Positions 10,399-44,056 of a stretch of 64,000 bases of DNA are shown here, piece by piece. This DNA is from Dolomedes plantarius. Its lineage: Eukaryota; Arthropoda; Arachnida; Araneae; Dolomedidae. Made by a program: the position numbers and the translations under genes. The DNA lies in assembly GCA_907164885.2 (NCBI GenBank), contig OU015499.1, forward strand, positions 158,166,828-158,230,827, in the 5' to 3' direction. Each line of letters opens with the position of its first letter. The first letter of the stretch is position 1. The notes under the pieces were generated by a model. It was not told where the DNA came from. It saw only the letters and a program-made list of their open reading frames with translations, and did no database searches.

Positions 10399-13300
10399 TT
10401 AGGCACACTGGCATTTATATTTAATGTCAAATATGATTACGTTTTTTGAAGGTATTTCATTTAAAGGCTGTCCAGCAGCAATTCTTTTTGAACCCTTTCG
10501 TGCTCCAGATTTTCTACATGCAATGGCAGTGGGCTGAACATTTATGTTTTTGCTAAATTCCGTATGATAACCCAAAGACACTCCATATAAAAAGGTAGTA
10601 ACATTCTCAGGGCTATTTATGTGTTTCAATTTATGACTTACATTGCCAACTGCATTCATAAGGGATTCATTTTCTGGATTTGATGTAACTATTTCTATGA
10701 TTTTTACTATCTGTAATTAAAAATTTTCAATTAAGGAAGAATTATCTGCTGGAATAGCATTAGATGAAGAGGGAACTGCAATATTAGAATTAGATTTATT
10801 TTCTTTATTAAAATTATTTTCGCCATTAAAATTTAAATTATTTTTATTACTGCAATTTAAACCATTTCCATTATTAACATAATTGGTAACTACTTTCATC
10901 ATTGGATTGAAAAAATCAGCAGATACAGCTGATTCCCCAAGAGCTATTTTATTAAACATAAATTTATTATCAGATATTAGAAAGGGACAGTTTGGAAATT
11001 CTAAATTAAACTGTGTAGCAACAACAGCTTGATGAATACAAAAAGCTCCTTGGCAACCATTATAGCAAAAGCACGAGCCTACAGTTTTATCTACCACAAA
11101 AACACTACCACCCTCCTTCATGGAAACATTAAATAAATCATCTTCAATTTTTGATATGCATTCTTTAGGGATGGTAGAACTTTTGTGTAAATTTTTTTGA
11201 AAAGTCAAATATGGTCTTTTTACTCTCCCGTATGCAAAATCTAAAAGTCTTACTTTATAGTATTTTTCAAGAACATAACTTAAGAAATCTAGAAAAGCTA
11301 GTGAATTATAAGTTTTAAGTCTCCTTAAAAATTACATCTTTTAGCACTCTAAAGGTCACTTCAGCATAATTATTTTTATTGCTTTTGTGATTTAATACAT
11401 TTTTCCTGCCAAAAAAAAACTCCAATCATTTTGTTTTACATAACACTCGTAACACCCCTTGCTTAAAGTAGCCGATGATTAATTTCCTGTCATTTTTTTT
11501 TATGTTGTTAGCACTACTCCATAGCTAATGCCATACTGCTTGTAAAACATGAAACTGGCAAAAATCTTAACATTAGGCCAAGTTTAATTTAGTGCATTTC
11601 TTAATGCTTTGTCATTATCATTGAAATTCTGATGTTTGAGTTAATTTGCACTCATATTTCAGACACAGCAGAAAACAGAGAGATACATATCTTCTGTCTA
11701 GCCATTATGCAGACATATACAAACAGGGACAGCACCAGCTTTTGTTTCTGTAGATAAAACAGTTACAGTACTAGATGTCTGGTCCATCGACAAACTGAAA
11801 TCTACAAAAATACATGAAGTGTCTTTCAATTCTTGTAACACCCTTTGCATCAGTGGACTCACTAAAATTATTTTGAAGAATTCTCTGCTAATCGTTGTCA
11901 TATATCCTTCTTTCTTTAAGTCAGTAAGTCTTTTATCAGCAATGCTAGAAAAAATAATTAAAAGTATTAAAAATTAAATAAATATGAATACAATGAATGA
12001 ATATATGAATACGGTACAATTGGCGCAGCAGTTCCAACCCTGCACTAATTAAATTTTAACACAAACTATATTATGTATCCATTGACAAACTGTATTGAGG
12101 ACACCAATATCACAGGTCACGTAAAGAAAATATTATTAAAATTAAAAATTTAAGGAAGAAAGGAAAAACATAAATATTACAACCATAGGAAAAACAAAGA
12201 AAGATGGAGGTAGACAATGGTCTCAGCAACTTACACCTCTTTTCGTTAATATGACATTTTGTTTTAAAAGTTTAAATAAGGTTTGAAAGAATTGTTCCTA
12301 TGACCATAGTATTATGTTATCAATTGGGTTATTGAATGAATGATACACATACACCTAGCTTGCAAACCAAGTAAAATTTAATACATTAAAATATAAATAA
12401 AACAAAAAAGTCCATGGGCAGGATCTGGACAAATTTGTTAATTGAAAAGATTATTAAAAATGGAGAAATTATGGGTGAAATGAAGATAAATAGAAAACTA
12501 TTTAATTTCTTCCTTTATCTATTAATCTGTGTTTTTCAATTCTCTCCATAAAATCTTCAAGAAATTTCAAGTATAAATAATGAACTTTTCTCTTAAAAAT
12601 CCAAGAGTAAATAATGAATCTTTCATAAAATTGTCTTTTTCTGTTGGAAATTAAACAAATTTTTTTTTACTGTTATGAAGTGGTCCTGTGAAGGAGACTT
12701 TATTTTTAATTTAAATCACGATAAATTTTAACTAAATATTGAATATCATGATCTGTATAATATTGGTTGAATTTCATAAAAAAAAAAAAAAGTTCTACAC
12801 AAGATATTTACTTGCAAAAATTTTCATCCCTGCTTGCCCCACCATATTCATTTTTTCTCTAAATATTATGCAGGTAATACACCCAGTGCTTTGGTGGATT
12901 AATAGAGGCATCAGCAAGGGTCTCGGCTCCATTAAGTAATAATGCATCTTCATCATAATGGATGTCATCAGCAGGACTTAAACCTTGTACATAAAATCAA
13001 GGCTCATATAACAGATTTTAAACATATTCCTTACTAAGGAAAAAAACATTTAACATTTTGAACAAAAAAGGACCCACAAAAACTTTACATCAGTAAATTC
13101 TTGTTGTAAGAAATATAAAGTAAAGGGAACAATTCTGGCTATTACTTCATATACAAGTGATTCCTACCACGTGGAAGAAACTAAGAAGCTTTTTAATCAA
13201 GCAATTTCTATAGGCTGGAAAATTGTCCTTCAATGGATTCCTAGTCACTGTGGGATTCCAGGAAACAAAAAAGCCGACATCCTTGCAAAAAATGGATGTA

Positions 13301-15300
13301 ACTTGTGGCAGCCACATTTTACTCTGTTCTACCAGCAAATTTGTGGCATCATAAAATATAAATTACAAAGGTCCCTTTGAAATCACTATGCTGAAGCTGT
13401 GGTGGGTAAGGCCTGGAGTTCATTGCTATGTTCTCCACTCCCCATGAACCTTCCTCGATCGGTCTTTACTGCTAATTTTAGACTTTTAACTGGCCATGAC
13501 TTTTTATAGTATCACCTGTGCCGTATTGGTGTGGTAGATAGCTCTGACTGTATTCTGTGTTCTTCAGGCGCTCTTATGGATTTTACTCATTTGACAAGCT
13601 GTCCTGCACTTTCTTTTTTGAATTGTCCTCCTGACAACTTTCATAACAAGGGTAGTTTTTATTGGGCTGCCAGAGGGCTTATGGCTGATGTGGTCGCTGT
13701 CCCGACATAGGAAAAAAAAAAAAATTAAAGGGAATAATATTTTTTTCACTACTTCTTTAGTGGCTTTTTTTTCTAGGTTTTCCCTGTTTCTAGGTTAGGT
13801 ATATAGGTTAGGTTCTGTATTTCTATATAAGAATTTGTTATGTTAAATTTTACATTTTACGACAGATAAATATTTGAAGGTAATTACTTTCCATACTCAA
13901 CCTTACTCGAAATTTTAAAAAATGAAACAAATAACTGAGGTAATAAATATCAACATGGATAAAGTAAAAGATTGAGCAAAAAGAGACTTACCATTGTTAA
14001 AATATTCAATGAAATTTAGCCTCGTTACATCTTTCCGTTTCAACCAACCCCATGCTTCAGCAACGTTTAAATGATGGGAATGCTGAAACTTTACTCAGGA
14101 TGGCACAAAGTCCCTCTTTTACATAAGGATCTGTACATCGTGTATACTTTGTATTCCATTTAATCCTTATTTTCAATGATGCTTGACATTTTTTGTTTTT
14201 TAGAACAGCAACAGTTTTCTGTAAATGAAGTACATTATAGGCTACAATATAATATATTGTAATATATATATATATGCATATATAAAAATATTACATTAGC
14301 ATATATTATAGAATTAGAATATATTATACACTATGTAAAATTCGAATATATTATCCGTTATATAACATTAGTATATGTTGTACAATAGAAACTTTATAAA
14401 AGGAAAAAGAATATTCATGGTTTCTATTTTTCCTAATTTACTTGTGTTATATACATTTTGTCATTTCTTATATTTTACTGCAAATTATGAAATGTATCAT
14501 GCTATAATAATGGTCCATATTTTGTTTAATAAAACAATTGTTAGAAATTAAATAATAAACTACACTTGTTATTATCTACATTATTTATCTTTAAAAGTGA
14601 CAGCTTATTAATAAATAATGCTGTCACTTTTACAGATTTTTATAGTTACAATGTTTTGGTTTATTTTTGCTTAGTTGGGAAGTTCATTCTTTTCTTAATT
14701 ATGGTATTGTGCATTAAATTCTCATTCAGCTTTTTTAGGGTGGAGAAGCAGAGATAAAAGATTTTTTGTTCGCTAAAACTTGTTTAACCTACTGCTAGTT
14801 ATTATTAGGTTAGATAATTTTGGTGACAATAGCATAATATAGTATTGGATTCCCTCTCAGATAGCCTAATGGGTACCCTGAACAGTATTAGTAACAGTGT
14901 TAGATAATCGTGAAAAAAGCAAATAGATTAAATGCCAATTAAATACTAAACAGACAAAAATAAACGTATCAACAACTAACTAACAAATATGAATTCTTAC
15001 CTTAGAATTCTTTTTAAACGATGAATGATGGCAGACATAGTTTCTTGAGAAGTTGTACAACGAATTTTCTCTGGAAACAGAAGATCTTAATATCTAATTA
15101 GTTTTAGTACTGTCCGAAAAACTTTTCAACCCGTCAGAAAATGATTCTTCATCATTGATATTCGCTCTTACTTCACATTCAAAGTTATCTTCATTTAAAA
15201 CAGTGGAGGAAACAATTTTAACGACAATCGGTAAACTTTCATAATCTGCCATTAAACCATTGAGTGCTTTTGAAAACAGAAAACATGCACTCGCGATCAT
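10399..15300 (-). pseudogene. MULE transposase-derived SWIM-finger gene, multi-exon, broken
   Basis: Blocks in order on the minus strand follow. 15300-15094: a Met-initiated segment. 15070-15001: preceded by CTGTTTCCAG and followed by GTAAGA, so exon-like. About 14218-13992: CQASLKIRIKW...HHLNVAEAWGWLKR, a FAR1/MULE-type N-terminal DNA-binding region ending at donor GTAAGT. 11944-11698: MULE core start, FVDFSLSMDQTSSTVTVL. About 11600-11460: DNDKALRNALN and WPNVKIF. 11335-10717: SWIM finger with CFC near 11055 and CxH (FCIHQ), ending SSLIENF. 10659-10399: basic RKGSKRIAAGQPLNEIP tail. One in-frame TAA separates the last two blocks and the core carries stops and shifts. As read, the join of the exon ending at 13992 to 11944 is one base out of frame. 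Inferred: a once-spliced, transposase-derived gene that is now dead. A LINE fragment lies between its exons. Confidence 0.7.
13070..13725 (+). pseudogene. 3' end of a non-LTR retrotransposon (RNase H domain)
   Basis: The open segment 13171-13380 contains IVLQWIPSHCGIPGNKKADI, the RNase H motif of I/Jockey-like LINEs (the catalytic-site segment WIPSHCGIPGNE.AD). After a stop the same frame continues with LLTGHDFL, HLCRIGVVDSSDCILC and HLTSCPAL, the terminal Cys/His knuckle typical of these ORF2 proteins. The fragment ends in an A-rich tail near 13711-13725, consistent with a 5'-truncated insertion. Reverse transcriptase is not present. Confidence 0.75.
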
Positions 15301-15704
15301 TGGTCATTACAGTTAGCCCTGCCCTCGGTTTCAAGATCCATGTACGTATTCGAAATTCGCTGGTGGTCTATTCTGCAATCTTTTGGGAGATCATTGGTGT
15401 ACGTGTTTAGGTTTGGGCAGTATCTAAATCTCTCATTATCTACATCCCTCTTAGAAATTTCTAGTTTCATTTCAAAAGCTTTTATGTAATCAAATATAAT
15501 ACCAAGTGTCTTTAATAAAGTGTCTCTTATAAAGTGGGTTCTATATTATTTTATGGCTGAAATCTTAAAATTTAATACATATATGGTTAATATATACACT
15601 TTCTCACCAAAATGCCAACAAAGCTTAATTTTCTTACAGTTTTTTAGAATTGTGAACTATAAAGATAAAAGAAGGCATAAATCTTTTAAGTTTAAATTAT
15701 ATTA

Positions 15705-18700
15705 GAAAATATGATTGCTCTAGATTCCATATTAATACTTGTGCAAATCTAATTATTATAAATAGTTTGAATAATGAATATTTCTTGTAATGAAAGATGT
15801 AAAACATGTAAAACAAAAATATTTTGAATTTTTATTCCCAAACATACAAATTTAGAGATGAAAAATAAAATTTTTGCTAATTATTTAATGGCACGTATTT
15901 ATAAAATCATACATGATAGTATTATATCACATACAATACATTAAAAATGATAAATACAAAATTGACATTTATCTTACCAATAAGAAAATAAAAAGGTACA
16001 GATCTAAAAAAAACAATATGACAAGATAAGATACAATAGCCAAACCAAGATTACACTGAGATATGACTGATGAATGCAAATTTTCAGTCACTGAATTAGA
16101 AAGCAAACATGAAACAAGGTATTTTTTAGCCTAAGATTATAGTTATTAGTGCTAACACAAAATCTCGAACAAGACTAAATTGAGCCTATTTATATATATA
16201 TCAAAATGAAATAAAACAAATTTGAAATTGTTTTTAGATGTAATTTAGCAGAATTAAGAATAAGTTATTTACTATAAATCTTGCCAAGTATTTATTTATT
16301 TAACTGAATTATAGACTGTTAGTCAAACTTCAGGTTTGAGATGACATCAATTTAAATTTCCATATATTACATATGGAAATTACACATTCTAAATATATAT
16401 AAAGACAAGCAAAAACATGAAATATCCTTTTTTAATTTTTTTATGAACAAAGATATTTCTTTTTATATTTCAGACGAATATTTTAACTTTTAATGATATC
16501 ATTCAGAAACCACATATTAAAATAGTGATTATAAAATAAATTGTGAATTCAAATAGTGATTATAAGATTCACTATTAAAATAGTGATTATAAAATCAATA
16601 AAAATGTACAGAAAGATGAAAACTGTAGAAATTCACTTTAAGAGGATAAAATACACAAATTGCATTTTGAAAGTATAAAGAAACTTGGATGACATGTAAC
16701 ATATCATTCCACTTGCCAGCAATCTATTTTTTGCATTATGAGCACTTTGATAGATGTCTCTGTAAGATAAAGACTTTTAAAGCCTTTTCAAAATCAAACT
16801 AGGTTGTTTATTATAACGAATTTCTAAGGTTTTCCTTTCCCTAAAATTGATTGTTAGTTTGGATGCTATTATTTTTTGTTTAGTAACACTATAGTTCAAT
16901 GATAAACATATAAGCAAACTGTATGAAATTAAAATTATAACAATAAAATCAAGAAAAGCAATATAGCTTGATGATAAATATAAAACATGATTTCAAAATT
17001 TTACAAGTTGTAAAACAAAGTGCACTTACGAAGTGGATTTTTAAGAATGTATAGGGCATAAACACATTTGGGTAGGATACAATGATGTCTGTTATGTCAA
17101 ATGGGAAAGTTTGTGAATACACTGTTAGGATGAATACTGAGTGGTGGCAGTAGATTGTTACTGCATCAAAATATCTATTGCACCTGCATAGACACACTTG
17201 TGGTCTGAGCATCAGAATGTTATTTGACACATTTAATAATTAGTTTGAAGTTATTTGTACTGTAATAGGGATATACACATAAGTTCATTATAAAATTAAA
17301 ATAAATTCATCTATTTACTTATGATAAACTTATTGATAAGCATCAGAGGATAATTTTTAAATTTATAAGACATCTGTAACAAAGAACATAATTACATTCA
17401 AAAATTACTATCCAAAAGATTTAAATTTTGTTGATAGCATACTTTACAAATGCCCTTTTGTACCTTCATCATATTTAAATATTGATATAAAAATAACTGC
17501 CCTTTGACACACTCATTTGATAAGCTGTTTTTATAAGTACACTTGTTATGACTTAACTCATTATAACAGCAAAACCATTTACTACCACTATGATCTAGAT
17601 AAGTATGAGATGAGTTTTTATAATATTTATTCAAGTTTCTAGATCTATATTTATATATGTATATAAAGTTTAATTGTCTTCAAAATAGCATTTAATTGTT
17701 ATACTAAAAAACTATCATTTACTGGTGGCATAAAATAGGGTAATATGTCTAGGAGTTAGGGATTTAAATTTTGGTTCAAATGAATAAAACTTATAAAAAT
17801 ATATTTATATAAAATTGCTTTGATATGGTCGCCAAATGTGGTTGCTACAGCAAATTTCATGAAATACATAAACTATTTCAAACTTGTGGGAGAAAAAAAT
17901 CCAACACATCAAACCACTGGCACAAAAAATGTCTTGGCTGGAAAGCATATCATGATTTTCATATTTACAAAAATTTTCAAAAGTGCTGTATCATACTTAG
18001 CATTCATTTTAGGATTATAATTATAAAAATATGCTAAAGTCTTTCAAAAAAATAATTATAATAATTAAAAATTACATAAAATAAAACAAAATAAATTTAA
18101 AATATATGACTGCATTAATAATTGATTCATTATGTATTTTCTCATTTGCGTCGAAAGATTTATCTCAATATTAATCTTTATTCTCCTAATAGCATTGCGT
18201 TGATTTAATTCATATCGCATTTGATATTAGAAATTAATTACATAAAACTTATAAAGCTTTATTTATATAAATTTTATGTAAAACAGTTTTATTTATATGA
18301 TACTGAGCAAATCAGAAACAAAAAGTCACCTTTTAATCAAATTTTTACCTATAAAAGACTGCATATACATTGCTATACAATTAATAATACATTGCTGATA
18401 TTTTCAGCTGAAAATTGATTCAGCTATAACTAAATGTTCCTTCTTTAGAAGGTAAATTCATAATATCAAGAATTTTTTTCAAATACACAGATGTTTAAAA
18501 CACATATTGTTCATACAAAAATAGACTTTTTAATAAGAAAATTCATGCACAAATAAAAAATTGAACATTTGAAAACTTAGCAAACATGCAAACAATTTAA
18601 TTAATTGTCATTTAATTTAATGCCATTTAAATTTTAATGCATTTGAAAACATAAACAATCACTGTACAAATATACTATCTCAGAGATCTTTTTCATCCAC

Positions 18701-18845
18701 AATTATATAATGTAAAGATATGTTTTGCAATTATCACAGAATTTTACGAAGGTTGTATTCCCTGAATGATTTCATATATACAAATAAACTCTCTCAAAAA
18801 ATATATTTTAACATTTAAATATACAATACAAATACCAAGGTATAT
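15705..18845. other. AT-rich region downstream of CDAN1, no gene seen
   Basis: Open frames (for example 16949-17230 and 17398-17634, minus) show no recognisable family. A short palindrome AATTTCCATAT/ATATGGAAATT is at 16355-16381. A degenerate repeat of AATAGTGATTATAA recurs three times at about 16522-16595. Part of this stretch must be CDAN1 3' UTR, but no strong poly(A) site was evident close to the stop. Confidence 0.5.
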
Positions 18846-21800
18846 TCATTTTGTTGCCTTTATAGCAGGAGATTTTAAAAAAGTACTCGAAATAAGATAT
18901 AAAATTTCATTAGCTCTCGAGTGCTCCCAGTAAAGAGAGTTCAATTTTGCAGAGTAAGTCTTGAGTTTTTCAATATCAAAAACATTATTATTGATGAGGT
19001 TTAGAAGCATTAGTATGTATGTCTTACAACTAGACTCAAAATATTTTGCTGCCATAAGGAATTTAATATTTTGAACACCTAGATAATAGTTCTCAAGGTC
19101 ATAATTCTTTGGACAGAGAGACCATATGTGAACAAATTTTTCATTACATTCATCACTACATTTTTCTGGATGATGTAGAATAAGGGCAATGTATAAATCC
19201 ACGGTCAAATAAGCTATTAGTTTTTTAGTAGAGAATCCGAGTTGCTTCTCCATGATTGGTAATATCTCAGATAGCATTTCTATATGATCATTTAACAAAG
19301 TACATTGACCTGGACCAGAAAGAATTTTCACTATTAATTGTCTTAGTTTGCTTATAATGGTACACAAACTCACATCAATCACTGTCATGTTTTCCTCTTC
19401 TCCTTTAGATAGATGATTAAGTTTATTTTTGATATCTTTAGATATATCTACAAGTATTAAATTTGTTTCACACCAATCAGTTATCTTGTCTACAGCAAGA
19501 CGGAAGGAAACTTTACAGCATACTGTTAATATTTGAGGCTTTAGGTCATCAGGAAAAAAATAAGGCATTACATGTTCAATGTCTTTTAGGCTGTCTACAT
19601 GTATATAGTCAGCAATTTTAGACTGAGATTTTTCATACTGAGTTAAAATACAAGAATCAATAAATCCTTTAATTTTATTGCTAGATTTAACATTGAGTAG
19701 TGTTTTATAAGTTTCGTCCTTTGTAATATAATCAATAGTCTGAAGTTTAAAATCTGTCACTTCAGATCTGATCCTGTTTATTATTTTCGATGCAATTCGT
19801 TCTGAGATAAATTCAACAGTCTTTTTCATTGATGGTGGATGCAAAAAGAAAAAATTTTCCTCTAACTGCACTTCTGTTTGATGATTTTTCTGTGATGCAG
19901 ATATATGCGGCTTGGTTGTAGATAAAGGAGTTATTTTACGAACTTCTCTTTTTTTGTCATTCTTAATACCATTCAGAAAATTTGAAATAAGTACTTTGAA
20001 TTCATTAAGGTAAGGGCAGCAAGAATGTATTAGTTGTTTATCAATTATAGCTAAAGAGTCTAATTCTCCCAGTTTTATATTATTTTCGAAAGTTACAGAC
20101 TGAAACAAAGAGTAATATCTAGAAGGATAGTTTAAAACATCAAAAAGCCAACCAATCATTATTCGCAAGAACCAGAAATTTTGGGAATTAGGAGATAAAA
20201 CATATTTTCTACGATAAATTGAAACCAAAATGCTTAAAGTTTCTTCAACATAAGGTAGTTTTTTACCTACAGGATCAATCATACTTAAATATTCGACAAT
20301 CCAAGGAGCAGTTAAAATAACTCTGTTGTTTTCCATAGCTATTTTAAGTAATTTAAGTATATCTAAAGGAGGAACTGAATGTTTTCGACTATTCAGCTGA
20401 TTATTTAGAAAACTAGGTGGTAAAGGTTCAGAGACTTTATATGGTAGGAAATATAAATAGCCAAGGAATTTTCCAAGTAAACGTAATGTGTGTAAAACAA
20501 AAATATATTTTTCTTTTACTGTACTAAGTGAACTTAATTCTCCATCAGAAAATACATCAGCTGTGTTCAAATCTAATATTTTACTAATGAAAATATCTTG
20601 CAATTGTTGATTCAGTGCTGCTGATGAAGCAGCCTGAATTAACTCACAGAAAAATGTTTGTATGCCATAAAATGCTGGAGGAGGATTTGGTTCACCAGCA
20701 CAGAAAGGCATCATAAACCTCTGATACAGTTTCTCAAGCTTCCCAGGGAAATTTTGCTGAATGTTACTTAATAGTTCATCATATGCTTCATTGACTTCAA
20801 GACCAAGGCAACTTGCAATCAATTGATTTTGAAATAATCTTGCTAAATGATGTAAATTAACTGCATCCGGTCCTAAATTAATCAAGAGCCTAGCTTTACG
20901 TGAAAAATTTTCTTGAAACCTATGATCAACATTATTTATTGGTTGCTGCTGCCAATCCCTTAAAAGCTCATAGAATAAATCTCTTTGCTTTCTGAAATTA
21001 GTAAAAGCCTTACCATCTATAAAGTTTTGCCGACTATCCTCTTCTACAAGGAATGGCACCCTATTTAGAGTTTGTTGCATAGTGGCAATTTCTGGTATTT
21101 CATTGCAGCAAGTCTGAAGAAAGTTAACTAACTGCATAGAAAACTTTGGTAAAAATGGAATTTCACTCAATGAAAATAATGTGCTTTGATCTAACAAATG
21201 AAGCAAATTCTGTAGTTTATTTAAGACAGTTACTCCGAAAAATATAACATTATGAACAGAGCAAAATATACTATATTTATCATCAGGCTTATTTTCAGAA
21301 ACTTTTGAAGTCAACAATTCAAAAATGAAATACAATTCTGAAGTAACATTTGGAACAAGAGCATAAGTAATCAATGTATCATACACAGAAGAAAAAGTTT
21401 CAAGTTGATTTTTATGGCTTATTTTTTCTGGATTTGGATCAATATAATTAACAAGTTTTTTCATAGGGCTAGCATTCTCTATTTTTAAATCATTAAAATT
21501 ATTTGTCATTACTGTAAGATGAGATAGTTCATTCCTAGTTTTTTTAAGCATTTCTCTCTCATTTTGTAAATCAGAACTGGGCTTTTCCACAAATGATGTC
21601 TTTTTAAACACTTCATTTGGTACTTTTTCAGAGAGAACATTAAACCTAGAAGTTCCAAAGTTTGATGAGCTTTTATGAAAAGTTTGAACAGGTGTTGGAG
21701 TTATTCTTCGTTGCACTTTTCGAGCATGAGATTTTATATCATTATCTTTCCCACCAAGTGGGGGAAATGCATCAAAACTATTAACGTTTAATTCAGATAC

Positions 21801-22328
21801 CTGACCATTCTTACTATGTAATACATCACTTTTTGTATCTTTTGTGCTGTTAAAATTTAAGCTTTTCTTAGCTGAACAATGTGGTTTAATCGGATGCTTC
21901 TCCCCGTATTTAACTTTATGCTGATTATGCGACGAAAATCCCTTGTTGTAATCATGTAGATTTGTTTCAATGCCTTCTCGAAATTTGCTGGGCATATTAG
22001 GGCAATATCTTATTTCATCTTTCTGTCTGTCGTGGATTTGACTATTTGCAGTTAAATTCTCAGATTTTTTTCTAGGACTGTATGTACTAGGTAAAGACTT
22101 CTTGTCAGTCAGTTCATCCTTTAGTTTATCTGACGACTTGAGTGGGGATTCTAGAACTTTTCCTTCTTTCGAAATTACCCAGGCACATTTCTCTTTAACA
22201 TAATTTAAAAAGTGCGGTATAAAATTAGCTTTATCACCAATATTTTCCGTAGAATCCGAGATCAACCACAGTTTAAAATCATCCAATACAACTTGTCCAG
22301 TCAATAGATTTTCTAAAACATCAGCCAT
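18846..22328 (-). CDS. CDAN1: Codanin-1, ASF1-binding histone-supply regulator
   Basis: A 1160-residue intact reading frame. Codanin-1 binds the histone chaperone ASF1 and limits histone delivery; in humans it is mutated in congenital dyserythropoietic anaemia type I. Diagnostic motifs are FDAFPPLGG at residues 185-193 and RRITPTPV at 207-214. The latter is the B-domain-like ASF1-binding motif shared with HIRA and CAF-1 p60. Residues 50-260 are low-complexity and charged. From about 300 onward the protein is helical and Leu-rich, as in the family, with conserved-looking segments such as QPINNVDHRFQENFSRKARLL near 480-500. The C-terminal part would bind CDIN1 by analogy. The start at 22328 (MADVLENLL) is the first Met and begins a plausible family N-terminus. 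The human gene has many introns; here the whole protein is one exon. It is divergent from PSMC2. Confidence 0.88.
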   Translation of the reverse strand: MADVLENLLTGQVVLDDFKLWLISDSTENIGDKANFIPHFLNYVKEKCAWVISKEGKVLESPLKSSDKLKDELTDKKSLPSTYSPRKKSENLTANSQIHDRQKDEIRYCPNMPSKFREGIETNLHDYNKGFSSHNQHKVKYGEKHPIKPHCSAKKSLNFNSTKDTKSDVLHSKNGQVSELNVNSFDAFPPLGGKDNDIKSHARKVQRRITPTPVQTFHKSSSNFGTSRFNVLSEKVPNEVFKKTSFVEKPSSDLQNEREMLKKTRNELSHLTVMTNNFNDLKIENASPMKKLVNYIDPNPEKISHKNQLETFSSVYDTLITYALVPNVTSELYFIFELLTSKVSENKPDDKYSIFCSVHNVIFFGVTVLNKLQNLLHLLDQSTLFSLSEIPFLPKFSMQLVNFLQTCCNEIPEIATMQQTLNRVPFLVEEDSRQNFIDGKAFTNFRKQRDLFYELLRDWQQQPINNVDHRFQENFSRKARLLINLGPDAVNLHHLARLFQNQLIASCLGLEVNEAYDELLSNIQQNFPGKLEKLYQRFMMPFCAGEPNPPPAFYGIQTFFCELIQAASSAALNQQLQDIFISKILDLNTADVFSDGELSSLSTVKEKYIFVLHTLRLLGKFLGYLYFLPYKVSEPLPPSFLNNQLNSRKHSVPPLDILKLLKIAMENNRVILTAPWIVEYLSMIDPVGKKLPYVEETLSILVSIYRRKYVLSPNSQNFWFLRIMIGWLFDVLNYPSRYYSLFQSVTFENNIKLGELDSLAIIDKQLIHSCCPYLNEFKVLISNFLNGIKNDKKREVRKITPLSTTKPHISASQKNHQTEVQLEENFFFLHPPSMKKTVEFISERIASKIINRIRSEVTDFKLQTIDYITKDETYKTLLNVKSSNKIKGFIDSCILTQYEKSQSKIADYIHVDSLKDIEHVMPYFFPDDLKPQILTVCCKVSFRLAVDKITDWCETNLILVDISKDIKNKLNHLSKGEEENMTVIDVSLCTIISKLRQLIVKILSGPGQCTLLNDHIEMLSEILPIMEKQLGFSTKKLIAYLTVDLYIALILHHPEKCSDECNEKFVHIWSLCPKNYDLENYYLGVQNIKFLMAAKYFESSCKTYILMLLNLINNNVFDIEKLKTYSAKLNSLYWEHSRANEILYLISSTFLKSPAIKATK

Positions 22329-22861
22329 TATTTCACAAATTTAATGAGATATCATTACAAAAAATGAGATGAAAACAGAGCACTTTCAAAGATTGCAACT
22401 ATCGAATTATAAATGAGACAATCAAATTAAAAACATTTATCTTCATATCAGTTAAAAGCGAACAAAAACCTAAAATGTCAAATTCTATCGAGATAAAAAC
22501 ATTTGAAACCGTTAAGCTCGAAGTTCTAAAATGTAAACATGCACATACGAAACAGGCAAAAATGCAGTTAAGTAATATAAAAATCTGGTATCCACTCTTT
22601 TGTACCACGTAATCCTAATTTTCTAGAAATGCTTGTTTTGATGTTGCTATTTTCTTTTCTTTAATTATGAATTTCTAAAGAATAAAAATTAAGTGATTCT
22701 GATTACAATTTCACAAAGGAAGTTGCAACACATAATTGGATACGTCCTACTGTTATGCACTACCTTCGTTGACTGTAATAACTGTGACCATATTTCCGTA
22801 CCTGACTAAGGAAAATTAAGTTTGTTTAGTTTACTGACATCTAGTATTTAAATAATTGAAA
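22329..22861. promoter_or_regulatory. Shared intergenic promoter region of CDAN1 and PSMC2
   Basis: 533 bp separate the start codons of the divergent CDAN1 (-) and PSMC2 (+) genes, so both 5' UTRs and promoters must lie here unless there are distant non-coding exons. No TATA box is obvious. A purine-rich CAAAGGAAGTTGC near 22716 resembles an ETS-type site. No transposon is recognised inside, in contrast to the introns. Confidence 0.6.
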
Positions 22862-43752
<20,891 letters not shown>

Positions 43753-43791
43753 TGTATTTTTATGTGTGTTTAGATAGTTTTGTTATTTAAA

Positions 43792-43807
43792 AATAAAGGA
43801 AAATAAA
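43792..43807 (+). promoter_or_regulatory. PSMC2 poly(A) signals
   Basis: AATAAA at 43792-43797 and again at 43802-43807, about 40-55 bp after the stop codon. Confidence 0.7.
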
Positions 43808-43972
43808 CTGGAAGTTTTTAAAACAGAATTGTTTCATTATATCGTTGTCCTAATTAACAAACCCCGTAACTTCTATTTCCTACTTTTTACTGGATGAACA
43901 AAAAAACTGATTTATTGGACAGTGAAAAGATAAATTATCGTTCTTTCTTAAAAATAAATGTTAGTGTTCTGT

Positions 43973-43997
43973 TATATATATATATATATATATACAT

Positions 43998-44046
<49 letters not shown>

Positions 44047-44056
44047 CATACACACA
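43973..44056. repeat. (TA)n/(CA)n microsatellite
   Basis: Alternating TA, CA, TA and TACA/CA blocks directly abutting a MITE at 44057. Open frames over this block are artefacts of the repeat. Confidence 0.9.

Noticed and set aside
17398..17634. Cys-rich minus-strand frame as a zinc-finger (FLYWCH-like) gene
   Set aside because: Cys/His spacing does not fit the family and the frame is short with no conserved flanking sequence.
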